Positions 38,338-47,420 of a stretch of 64,000 nt of DNA are shown here, one piece after another (the first letter of the stretch is position 1; every line of letters begins with the position of its first letter). The notes beneath the pieces were generated by a model that saw only the letters and a list, made by a program, of their open reading frames with translations, was not told the DNA's origin and ran no database searches. Source of the DNA: Perkinsus marinus ATCC 50983 (taxonomy: Eukaryota; Perkinsozoa; Perkinsida; Perkinsidae); assembly GCF_000006405.1 (NCBI RefSeq), contig NW_003215582.1, positions 560,910 to 624,909 of the forward strand. The letters are read 5' to 3'. Made by a program: the position numbers and the translations under genes.

Positions 38338-40038
38338 TTACTGGTCACAGCCGAAACTATGACATGTACGCATGTTCACAGGCATCATCTGATAAGGAAG
38401 ATAGTCAATTTGGTAAACCCCTTGCTGCTGTCCTGTACCCAAAGCGGGCAAGATTAGCTGCAAGAACTGATTGAAAGCTTGGGATGACCACTCACCAAAC
38501 TCGTGGTTATCTCCGCAGTTACCGTTATTCAGAGGGTACTGACAAGGAAGACCCATAGACTGTATAGACCACATAAGATGGGCTCGCTCGCTGTATTCCG
38601 AAAAGGCCGCTTTGGTGTTAGCGTCCAACACTTCGTTAACGATGTAATTCACCATAGCCTCCGGATCATCCTTGTAGAGCAAGAACCGGGACTGATCAGT
38701 ATTATCGACTCCTCCAAATGGAGTGACGATGTCGTAAACTTCCATATAGAAATGTTGCGTCCATGTGTAAAGGGGGAACCTAGACCATTGGTAGTAGCCA
38801 AGACCAATGCCGAAGTCGAGCTCGAGATGACCACCCTTGAAAGCAGATTCGCCTTGAGGATCGGTGAGAAGCGCATAATCACTTGTGGATTGTTCGAGCT
38901 CCTCGTAATCTGTCGTTAAGCCGGTGAATTTGACGCTGGTAAGATGTTCGTTGTACTCGGCGGCGAACGCGTAGGCGCCAGACATCGGACCACCGTTTTC
39001 AGGAGCCCATTTCAACCAAGACTGTCGGGAAGGCTCATCGAACACATAGGGCATCATCTCCAGCTCACGCACAGACGTTTGATCGAGCTTAGAAAGCAAC
39101 TCTGTGTACATGACACTTTGAGTAACATCGCCGTTGGGATACCACACGCGATGAGAAGCATCGGAACCCGAGGGGAATTCAGGATCCAACACGCGGAGCA
39201 TAAGCTTAGTCACTCTCATGTAAGCACAGTTATTGGTAAGAAGGTCGAATATGCGGCGGTAGTACGTAGTCCAGTCATCAATTGTGGAATCCATAGAGGG
39301 CCACTCGATCCACCAGAATACGTCAGATTCGGGCAGTACGTCAGGACAACCCGACTGTGGACTGCTACCAGGGTTAGATGCGATAGACGCTGTAGGTTGT
39401 TGTGTGGTGCTGGTCCCAGTAGTAACAGTAGTTGGAAGGGACGTAGTAGGGACGACTCGAGTAGTTGTAGTCATCACATCAGTGGGTACGGAAGCTCGAG
39501 TAGAAGTGTCAGAACCACCACAAAACAAAGGTGTCTCTGTACAGGAAGGGTCACCCAACACACAAGGCGATCCTCCAGCAGTAGTACCGAGACCGTGACA
39601 AACAGCAGGGTACGCCCAGTCAGCACAGTAGGAGGTGGAGCAACCCGTCAAGGATTCACAAACAGCAGTGCAGTCCACACTAGACGAGGGTTTGTTAGTT
39701 ACAGTAGGCTTGGTCGTGAAGGGACTGCCAGTAGTGCTACCACGAAGAGAAGCAGTTGGAGAAGGAACTTCTGTGGTCGCAAGAGTCTCACGAGTTGTGG
39801 TAGAGGGAATCGAAGACTCGGAACAAAGGAGAGGAACACCAGTGCAAGAAGGAGCGTCAGTGGAACAAATAGAGCCGTCAGCCATCTTGACTAGACTGTG
39901 ACAAACAGGCGGACTGCTCCAAGTCGTACAATAGGAGGAGGAACATCCTGAAGTGGAGGAACATGCCGCCGAACAAGAATCGGCAGCTGCGGATGCTCCT
40001 AAGACAAGGAGACTCGCGATTCGTTGAATGGTCCGCAT
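38338..40038 (-). CDS. Secreted Cys-rich protein with GH18-like barrel, intronless
   Basis: Single uninterrupted frame of 566 residues. The start at 40038 gives a signal peptide, MRTIQRIASLLVLGASAAAD. An upstream in-frame ATG at 40197 would bury it. Two Cys modules follow (CSAACSSTSGCSSSYC and CTAVCESLTGCSTSYC), separated by Thr/Ser/Pro-rich mucin-like linkers. The remaining ~330 residues read like a beta/alpha barrel: DVFWWIEWPSMDS, KLMLRVLDPEFP, LEMMPYVFDEPSRQ, VKFTGLTTDYEELEQ, LDFGIGLGYY, YMEVYDIVTPFG, HLMWSIQSMGLPCQY and GVYQIDYLPYQM. The strand-4 DYEE and strand-6 YD positions resemble the GH18 (chitinase-like) DxE and MxYD positions; that is inference. It is a paralogue of the gene at 44418-45722. 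The product is probably exported or on the cell surface. Confidence 0.85.
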   Translation of the reverse strand: MRTIQRIASLLVLGASAAADSCSAACSSTSGCSSSYCTTWSSPPVCHSLVKMADGSICSTDAPSCTGVPLLCSESSIPSTTTRETLATTEVPSPTASLRGSTTGSPFTTKPTVTNKPSSSVDCTAVCESLTGCSTSYCADWAYPAVCHGLGTTAGGSPCVLGDPSCTETPLFCGGSDTSTRASVPTDVMTTTTRVVPTTSLPTTVTTGTSTTQQPTASIASNPGSSPQSGCPDVLPESDVFWWIEWPSMDSTIDDWTTYYRRIFDLLTNNCAYMRVTKLMLRVLDPEFPSGSDASHRVWYPNGDVTQSVMYTELLSKLDQTSVRELEMMPYVFDEPSRQSWLKWAPENGGPMSGAYAFAAEYNEHLTSVKFTGLTTDYEELEQSTSDYALLTDPQGESAFKGGHLELDFGIGLGYYQWSRFPLYTWTQHFYMEVYDIVTPFGGVDNTDQSRFLLYKDDPEAMVNYIVNEVLDANTKAAFSEYSERAHLMWSIQSMGLPCQYPLNNGNCGDNHEFGEWSSQAFNQFLQLILPALGTGQQQGVYQIDYLPYQMMPVNMRTCHSFGCDQ

Positions 40039-40708
40039 GTAAAGAAGAGTAACGTGAGTAACTCGAGGAGAGAAAACAATAGAACGAGTGCTCGTCAGAA
40101 AAGTCACCCAATCAGCATCAACTCGTATGCTACCTAAACAGGGCCGAGCCAAGACGGGATCGCAATGGCTCAAAACATGTCGAAATTTCTTCCTCATCGC
40201 ACATCAATTGATAAGGTGAGAACAATCAGCACCAAAAGCTCTACAGGGACGCCCAACGGATGATAACCAAACGCTGCGGCTTCTGTCGGTACGTGAAATT
40301 CTCGGTGACGAACCGATCAGAGAAAACTAACACGCTCAGCTCATGGGTTTCGACCTCAAAATCCAAAGGAGTGATAATGTACAAAGTGCAATCAAGTTAG
40401 CGAGATAGTATTGGGAGCGAGCGTCTCTAAGGTGGAAAAGATTGACTAAAACGCTTAGTAATTTACAAGAGGCTTATATCGTGACCATCCATTTGACGTG
40501 ATCGACCATTAGTATTACTCACCGTATTTAGAATCCCATGGCCAAGCCTAATACTCCAGCAAGAACATGCTACGGTCCTAGCTCAAAATCTAACAATGTT
40601 AGCGAAAATAATCGATCATAATGGCGAGCGCTACAGCATCGTCAACGCGTTACACGTCGGTTTTTAGAAGTTGCGTTGCAGATCGTGGATCCATCTAAAT
40701 ACCTCTCT
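40039..40708. other. Divergent promoter region, no gene seen
   Basis: This is the spacer between the secreted-protein gene (-) and a plus-strand gene starting at 40709. An ATG at 40621 runs only 25 codons unless spliced. Nothing else is recognised. Confidence 0.4.
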
Positions 40709-41704
40709 ATGGCCACTCGTGTGCTCAGCCATGTGCAACGTGGGCTGATCCGTCATCAGTGGACGAACTCCGCTATTGGTCTCGGCTCGGTTTTACAGAG
40801 GCGCACCATGTATAATGGAGGTAGTCACCTTCCTCGCTTATCCCTAATTGACCCGAATCGACATAGGTTATCCTTACCATTACGTTACGTACTTCGATGA
40901 TCCTAACTATGATTGCGAGGCTGATTTCGAGTTTGAAGAGATCCCTCGAGACGAGTTCGGTGTTCCAGCTCACATCCCACCTGAAGTCTGTGAGTCTCCT
41001 CGACTGACTACTGCCCTTTTTGTATCGCCGTTTTCAGCGACTCAAATCCGTCACACTTACTACGTGCCGCCTCAATACTTCCCCTTTTTGAAAAAGTTGG
41101 GTGACGACACTCCTGAGTTGAAGCCCTACACCGACAAGGTGATCCCTCTAGTACTTCTACCGATCTGCACTCTATACGATGTTGCCGTGTTGTATCAGTT
41201 GATCATGGGCGATATGACGTATGACGACTACGAGGAAATGTTCTACAAATTTGCCAAACCACTCAAGATCTACCGCCATCGTATCCCACTGCCCTATCGT
41301 ACAGTCGATGAGATCAAACAGGAAGACTACGTACGCCCAATTTTTGACTTATCCTTATTCGGAGTGGTCAGGTTACATGGTGTGGCAAGTGGTATTCATT
41401 CCGACAGAGAGTGCAGGGCGACTATTATTCTCGTCATTACTTCCGCGATTGGCTCATCGGAATCATCCTCGGCTGCTATTTCGGCCACCTGGCTGTTGTC
41501 CAACACAGACAGTGAGACTCCAGGGTATTTGGTTTTGAACATAGAAATACTTTACATATGTCAATCTACCAGCAGAGTGTTTGAGAAAATATCATATCAT
41601 TCATTTTTTCGATTCTATACAGGTACCGTATTGATATGAAACTCTTCTACCTGGAGGCTCCGGAGCACAAGATCAACTGGGTGAAGCCCCGTGGTGACCT
41701 CTAG
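40709..41704 (+). CDS. Presumed mitochondrial inner-membrane protein, single TM, unrecognised
   Basis: The start ATG at 40709 yields MATRVLSHVQRGLIRHQWTN, a basic presequence-like N-terminus. After a short intron (about 40824-40867) comes GYPYHYVTYFDDPNYDCEAD, an acidic FEFEEIPRDEFGVPAH region, then VPPQYFPFLKKLGDDTPELK, TYDDYEEMFYKFAKPLKIYR and PLPYRTVDEIKQED. After another intron a DYYSRHYFRDW box leads to one hydrophobic helix, LIGIILGCYFGHLAVV. The end is MKLFYLEAPEHKINWVKPRG with DL and a TAG at 41702-41704. The layout (presequence, soluble part, late single TM, short tail) suggests a subunit of a respiratory or ATP-synthase complex peculiar to alveolates. I could not name it. Confidence 0.62.
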
Positions 41705-42159
41705 TCGACGATGACAGTACTACCTTCTTTCGCACAGCGGCTTGGAGACGAGTCGCACCACAGCAAGAGGCCTGGTGATATTTTTCATGTAGTGCAATAT
41801 TAGAATGGTTTTGAGATCTCCATCATGTAGTTGCGTTCTCATAGTTGGCGGTTACGTGGAGTTGGGTTATATCAATGGGCTTCAATTTGAATGGATTACA
41901 GTATATCCCGTCCTCCCACTAGAACTAAAGGAGATCACTCGATTGGGTGTATAGGTCTTTTTGGTGAACCCTAGCTCAGCATGACATGCTGAACATGTCC
42001 TCTGAGCTACTCTGAGCTGGTCAAAGTCTCCCTTCAGGGAGGCAGGGGAATGAAAAACGGCTTACGGTCGACTGTCATTTATTGGGAAGCCTGGTCAACC
42101 GAGAGGACCTGCATTTAAATTCCCTCTACATCTTGTTGGGTTCCTCTAGGGCTCTTCGG
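41705..42159. other. Intergenic region, no gene seen
   Basis: Spacer of about 450 bp. A small perfect palindrome (TCAGCATG-A-CATGCTGA) lies at 41976-41992. No conserved protein on either strand. Confidence 0.4.
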
Positions 42160-42609
42160 TGGGCTGTATGGCAGTAAATGGTCGTGGAGAGTGTTGGACG
42201 ATGAGATTAGACGGAGGTTTGGGGTTGACGGCGGGGATACTAAGAAGCATGACGATAGTGAAATCTCGTGGAAACAGTAGCGTTTGGGAGGCCCTTTCGG
42301 CAACTTTCGTTTTCGCCCCTGGAGACCGCCAGTATGCGAGTAAGTGTGCTGGTGATGCTGATATTTTTGATATCGTGCCGACCAAGAAGCGGTACTGTGG
42401 TCGTCATCAGCGTTGTAGAGGATGTTTATACGTCTCGCTAGATACAACTGGATACAGCTCTTTTCGGACGGGTACTGAGTGTTAGACGATGACAGTGATG
42501 TCGTCTTTGTATGACTAATTCCTTGTTGTGCGATAGTATTCTTGCAGGGAGAACTCCAGTGGAAGGCAGGATCGGATGGAGAACTGTTCATGACATCAAC
42601 TTCGAAGAA
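42160..42609 (+). CDS. Possible small gene of unknown function
   Basis: Two short introns (donors near 42274 and 42390) would join LYGSKWSWRVLDDEIRRRFG, GGDTKKHDDSEISWKQ and YASKCAGDADIFDIVPTKK with a last exon GELQWKAGSDGELFMTSTSK, then KRS and a TAA near 42609. The reading frame keeps open across the joins and the composition looks coding, but no start codon is certain and no family is recognised. Treat this as a candidate only. Confidence 0.3.
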
Positions 42610-43153
42610 GCGTTCTTAATGGATCCTGATTCAACGCGTAACCGTGTAGACATTGCGGCACGAAGGAGAACCTTCTAGTTTGTAGAGCACTATGGCGGGC
42701 CCTTTCCCAGGACGGCGAAAGAAACGCAAGCCCTTCGTGGGGTAGCATCACCCTGGGCCCTCTGAAGGGTACCATGTTCCCGACTTATAAGGCCATTGTG
42801 ACCAGACCATGCTTGCCAGAGCATATTAAAAGAACAGAGTGAGTCTGCGATCCACCATATCTAGTGAGAGCTACTACGGCTTGCTATTCATTGAATTCCA
42901 TAGATGCCCGGGACGGTGGGCTTGGGAGCAGGTTCCTCTGAATCGGTCCGACCCTTCGCCGTAAAGGGCAGGATACTCCACCCTGTTCAGTGAACGAAGA
43001 CGTAGATCCCCCCTTCACTAAAACACAGCACTGCGCCCAATCAATAGTAACAGTGACATTGTAAAATGTGGTATGTTGGTTTTATCACTACAGAGCTTTC
43101 AAGTATGAACAAAGCAATGTGACATTGCCAATGTATGATATAATGCGTCGATA
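42610..43153. other. Intergenic region, possibly with a very short exon
   Basis: MAGPFPGRRKKRKPFVG at about 42692-42742, followed by a potential intron and MFPTYKAIVTRPCLPEHIKR with TE and TGA, might be a tiny basic protein. The join is not in phase by eye, so I do not call it. Nothing else is seen. Confidence 0.35.
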
Positions 43154-44085
43154 TTATACACTGAAACTCTTGCCGCAGCCGCAGGAGGACTTCTGGTTGG
43201 GATTATTGAACACAAATTCTGAAGCTAGGTCGTTGTCAACATAATCCATCTCCGTACCTACAGGGGGAGTTCACAGCGATCTCGAACTCTCGATCACTAA
43301 TCTTGCGAACAACAAATGAGCGAAGCACATGGACACAAGGGAGGTATGCTCTCATGCCTCACATGAAATAACAATCTTTAGAAAAAATTTTAACCACTTT
43401 TCGACTTCTCCCCAACCACGAAGAGCTAGACCCTAAAGCTTCGAGGTTATATCATGTGGAGCACAAGAGCATACTTCCCTGAACTGCGACATGGTACTCG
43501 TTGAGGTGACGGCGCACGAGTCGAAAAACCGGATATGCTAAGAACTTGCGGAGAGGTGCATGAGTGATGGCTGACCCTACTACCTATGAGGTACATCAAA
43601 GCATTGGAATCCACAACAACCTTTACTCCTTCACTCTCCACAACCTCATCTAATTTTCCGATCTCCTGAAGAAGCAATGACAAAAGAGGCCAAGAAAGGA
43701 GGCGGCTTTACTTTTGCATAGTTCATGGTGTAGCTCATGTTTTCGCATCCCTTCTTCGCTAGACCTACTCTGAGCCCTATGATCGACTCGTCGTGCTTCT
43801 TACTGAATGAGAACGGGCGATATCAACAGATTTAGTCGATCACTGATAGGTGTGATCACTGATCAGATAGAAGCACTGAGTTGCTCAGTGTTTCAACTGT
43901 GTGCCTACTGTAGGCGAAATAAACCGAACGAATAGCTAGTTCTAAACGATAACGATGTACATTCACTACTTCATAAGATCTTTAATTCTTGATGCGGCAG
44001 CTGGCGTCACCGTCATTACGGCTTGAGCGGACGCCGCTGTGGAAGCAGCAGCAGCAGCAAGATGCCGAGACAGGGTAGAAAGCAT
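43154..44085 (-). CDS. ISCA: Mitochondrial IscA-type iron-sulfur assembly protein
   Basis: On the minus strand the start at 44085 encodes MLSTLSRHLAAAAASTAASA, a mitochondrial presequence with an Ala run from a GCA/GCT repeat. The A-type carrier domain follows: VTPAAASRIKDLM, KKHDESIIGLRVGLAKKGC (first conserved Cys), ENMSYTMNYAK, EIGKLDEVVESEGVKVVVDS, NALMYLIG, TEMDYVDNDLASEFVFNNPN and QKSSCGCGKSFSV (the CGCG pair). All three iron-sulfur ligands of the family are present. Introns break the gene at least four times, including one near 43684-43730. IscA proteins mature [4Fe-4S] clusters in mitochondria. The TAA is at 43154-43156. The long non-coding stretches inside are introns of ordinary composition. 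Confidence 0.9.
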
Positions 44086-44417
44086 TGGTGTTAATGTAAA
44101 ATGATGCTAAAAGCATCGATTTTGGGCAGATGTGAACGACCTTCGCAAAGTGCTTCCTCACCCCTGGACATTGCTCCTATTCCCGAGAACATTACATTGT
44201 ATAAAGGGTCCCATTACCAACTCGACAAATGATGGTATTGACTTGACATTAGAAAATCTGGAAAATAGGCGAACGAGCAAGTTGCTACGATCGCTAGGGC
44301 CAACCCTAATCCGCGGCCACTTTAGTGGAGGAATTCACTGTTATATCTTCTCACGACGAGCGGACAAGACCCGGACGAGCCGTTCGAAAAGAACCAAGAC
44401 TATTCCTTCTGATATCA
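44086..44417. other. Short intergenic region between two minus-strand genes
   Basis: About 330 bp with no recognised gene. A plus-strand open stretch here resembles no known protein and is probably chance. Confidence 0.4.
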
Positions 44418-45722
44418 TCATTGACACGCGTCACTATAACATCCCTTGAGTTCAGACGGAGCCCAGTCAAGTGGATAGAAATCCATTTGATAAACGCCTT
44501 GACGGACATTCATCGTTCCTAGAATTGGCAATACTGTTCCTAGAAACGTATTGAAAGCGGAGGTGTTCCAATGACCAAAATCCGTATTGATTCCACATCT
44601 CAGGTTCGGTCCCGGTAGTGGATACATACACGGTATGCCCTTAGATTGAATTGACCACATAAGATTGACCTTGTCATGATGCTTGTTGTAGGCCTCAATG
44701 AGATTAGGTCCTAGCACATCTTCGGCTAAGAAATGTATCAACTGCACTGGTTGATTTTTATATCGGAGGAAGGGGGAGAAGTTGTATCCCAAGTCGTACA
44801 TCTCCAAGTAAAAGTTATCGGTCCATGAGAAGGACACAATCTCCTCGGTTTTCCCTCGAGTTAAAGCGATTCCAAATTTAAGATCAGTGTGACCACCTTT
44901 AAATAAGCGCTCACCTGTGGGATCGCTGAGCATAGCATACTCAGTAGGATCCCTATTGAGTTCCTCGTAGTCTACTGTAACTCCAGTGATCTTAACCCCA
45001 GTAGGAAGATGCTTGTTGTACTCTGCGGCAAAAGCATAGACACCAGCCATAACTTGTCGTCCATTGGCGGACCATTTCCTCCATGAAGATCGTGAATGCT
45101 CATCGAAAACGTAAGGTAAAAACTCCACTTCTTCAACCGACGTGTCTTTCAATTTAATCAAGAGCTCAGTAAACATAGCACTCTGAGTCACATCATTGTT
45201 GGGATACCACACTTTGTCAACCCCTTCAGCTGGAGGGTACTGTGGATCCAACACGCGGAGGATGAGCTTCTTAACCCGCATGTAAACGCAGTTGGTCGAT
45301 AATAGACGAAACATACGTTGATAATAACCAGCATATACATCATAGCTATTGCTAGGAAGAGTGGGCCATTCACTCCACCAGAACACGTCCACGTCTACGA
45401 GTTTATCAGGGCACCCTGGATGGGGCTCATCTGCGATGCCTGGAGGAGTGTGGGAAAGAAGAGTTTGAGCAAAAGGGCAGAGTAGATGCTGAGAGTAGAA
45501 CTCGGGTTCTTGATCCGAGTAAGCGACCGTACCATTACTACCAACGTAGATACCAGTACAGTAGTAAGGGACAGCAGTTGTGTTACAAGTGGAATACGAG
45601 CAGTCAGCGAGGGTGTCGCAAATAGTCTGGCAGGTGATATTCTCCGGACTTGATGATGCAACGGTACTAATCATCAGGGCGACGACGCAATAGCCGATGC
45701 TGAATAGCATGCTGTATTCCAT
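44418..45722 (-). CDS. Secreted protein with GH18-like barrel, intronless paralogue
   Basis: Single frame of 434 residues. The start at 45722 gives a signal peptide, MEYSMLFSIGYCVVALMIST; MLFSIGY four codons later is an alternative. One Cys module (CQTICDTLADCSYSTC) replaces the two modules plus mucin-like linker of the paralogue at 38338-40038. The barrel region is clearly homologous: DVFWWSEWPTLPS, KLILRVLDPQYPP, VEFLPYVFDEHSRSSWRKW, VKITGVTVDYEELNRDP, LKFGIALTRG, YLEMYDLGYNFSPF, VNLMWSIQSKGIPCMYP and GVYQMDFYPLDWAP. The DYEE and YD positions expected of a GH18-like site are conserved between the two. Both genes lack introns, although their neighbours are full of them. The ligand or substrate is unknown. 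Confidence 0.85.
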   Translation of the reverse strand: MEYSMLFSIGYCVVALMISTVASSSPENITCQTICDTLADCSYSTCNTTAVPYYCTGIYVGSNGTVAYSDQEPEFYSQHLLCPFAQTLLSHTPPGIADEPHPGCPDKLVDVDVFWWSEWPTLPSNSYDVYAGYYQRMFRLLSTNCVYMRVKKLILRVLDPQYPPAEGVDKVWYPNNDVTQSAMFTELLIKLKDTSVEEVEFLPYVFDEHSRSSWRKWSANGRQVMAGVYAFAAEYNKHLPTGVKITGVTVDYEELNRDPTEYAMLSDPTGERLFKGGHTDLKFGIALTRGKTEEIVSFSWTDNFYLEMYDLGYNFSPFLRYKNQPVQLIHFLAEDVLGPNLIEAYNKHHDKVNLMWSIQSKGIPCMYPLPGPNLRCGINTDFGHWNTSAFNTFLGTVLPILGTMNVRQGVYQMDFYPLDWAPSELKGCYSDACQ

Positions 45723-46147
45723 AGAAAGCGAAGACCCTGTAGAGAGGTGTACTACTTTGGAGATGGTTACATACAGGTAGCAACTAAGCTACCCCCTCTC
45801 GGGAGTTTGACGATACCATGTCGTTCGCAAGTGAGCGAGATTGTAGCAGAGCATGTATATGTCGCTCGCCATGTTGATCGATTACAAACCCTTGGTTGGT
45901 GCTGGGTTACAATGGTATGGTTAACTACTTTGCAGTAGCGAACTTGGCCCAAACCTCAAGGTAGAATACAAAGTGACACTAGTTACACTACCAACGACTG
46001 AGGTTTTCCTCCCAAACAGCTCCACATAACCGACTATTTAGCCATTTCACATCTCGAACCGACTCACACTCAAAATCACACAGATTCCTGCAACCTCTAC
46101 AGGCCGAATCTGAAACACTTAATCTCTCGGACAAGAGTCTTGTCACA

Positions 46148-46194
46148 AGACTGACCATTACGTCTCCAATCGTTGGAGACGTAATGGTCAGTCT
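46148..46194. repeat. Perfect 22-bp inverted repeat, 3-nt loop
   Basis: AGACTGACCATTACGTCTCC plus AA is followed by a TCG loop and the exact reverse complement. A second perfect inverted repeat with 11-bp arms (CTATGCGTGAA / TTCACGCATAG) follows at 46203-46256. Confidence 0.97.
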
Positions 46195-47289
46195 CACGCA
46201 CTCTATGCGTGAATCGCACGGGGGCACATAACAGCCCGACTCACCTTCACGCATAGGGTTTGTGCATAGGATGCGTGCATCTAGACGAGGATAACGCCGG
46301 TCGTGATTGACAAATTTTTTACAATCACACGATTTCTCAAGTTGAGAAACTCAACTGACTTGATTTCCCATACGTCTTTCCGGTATTTTCAGCAGCGAGT
46401 GCCCACTCTGCTAGCTATTCGCCGTCGTTGCTAAGCTGTGGCGACGTAGATTTGTGGTACGATCAGGGTAGTGGTTCCTTTTCGCTGATTTCACGGGAGG
46501 CTCAGCGTCGCAGACTGATCCTTTCGGCTGGACACGCATCCCGAAGGGTTTGTTGTAATTCATGCCACGCGGCAGGAGACACGCTCGCTGGAGGAAGTAT
46601 GTTAATCTTCTTCATCAGGATGTAGTATGTAACCGTTGCAGGAAGGTGATCGATGTGGTAGAGCAGCATCGTTCACGTGAACTTTTAGCGCATCGATCCC
46701 GTAAGAGTTAGGATACGTTTACCCAGTGTGAGCAAATCATGAACACCGCAAATCAGAAGAGCCCCTTAGAAGTATCAGAAGCGTCAGTCAGGATAGATGG
46801 GGAGCCCGGAATAGACGACGTACGACTAGGATGGAAGTAGCCGAAAGAAGCAAGCGAATCATCGAAAACAAGCCGTGAATAACACTGAGTCACGCAAGTG
46901 CACTGCCCGCGACACCATTGACAGGAAAAGCGAAGAATGTAACGAAGAATTGCCTACCAGAAAATGCTCTGGAAGACATTGATCGACTTGCAGCCACGAC
47001 TGACATTGATTATTATATCACTCGGTTACATCAAGGCGGTTACTGCTCGCAGTCTAGTTGTGAAAACTATCATGACTGAAAAGTTTGTGGAGAAGGACAG
47101 TGCGTTCGCCATTGTCAGCACCCCAGCTCAGCTGGGCCAGCTGTCTGGTAGCTTTATTTTCCTAGCTTTCAATCCAGTTTGACCATGTATACGTGCGATA
47201 GTAGCTCTTTACTGACTCGCCGAACTCGGGCGGCCTAAGATATGCGGACGAACTTTACGCATTTTTGACGAATGATTCTTCAACAGTTG

Positions 47290-47328
47290 AAGAGACATCG
47301 TAGTTGAAGTTCAACTACGATGTTTCTT
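47290..47328. repeat. 19-bp inverted repeat, 1-nt loop
   Basis: AAGAGACATCGTAGTTGAA pairs with TTCAACTACGATGTTTCTT; the single mismatch would be a G-U pair in RNA. A smaller hairpin (ATTGAG-TAA-CTCAAT) lies at 47371-47385. Both sit just beyond the 3' end of ATG7 (minus strand), so a role in transcript ending is conceivable. Confidence 0.95.
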
Positions 47329-47420
47329 TAGCCCTCGGGGCGATTCCATATCTGACTATGATACGCTCCAATTGAGTAACTCAATAGCTGTAGCAAGGAT
47401 GGGTCATGTGAAAGCAACAT

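Larger units (their letters stand above)
45723..47420. other. Gene-poor region rich in perfect hairpins
   Basis: About 1.7 kb with no confident gene. It contains at least five perfect or near-perfect inverted repeats (46148-46194, 46203-46256, 46333-46349, 47290-47328, 47371-47385). A Cys-patterned stretch on + (RVCCNSCHAAGD near 46545; VCNRCRKVIDVVEQHRSREL near 46630-46690) may be the remnant of a zinc-binding protein. The hairpins and protein scraps could mark a decayed mobile element. Confidence 0.5.

Noticed and set aside
38944-39894. Long plus-strand open frame opposite the secreted Cys-rich gene
   Set aside because: It is a shadow of the minus-strand coding region, which has a signal peptide, Cys modules and a homologue at 44418-45722.
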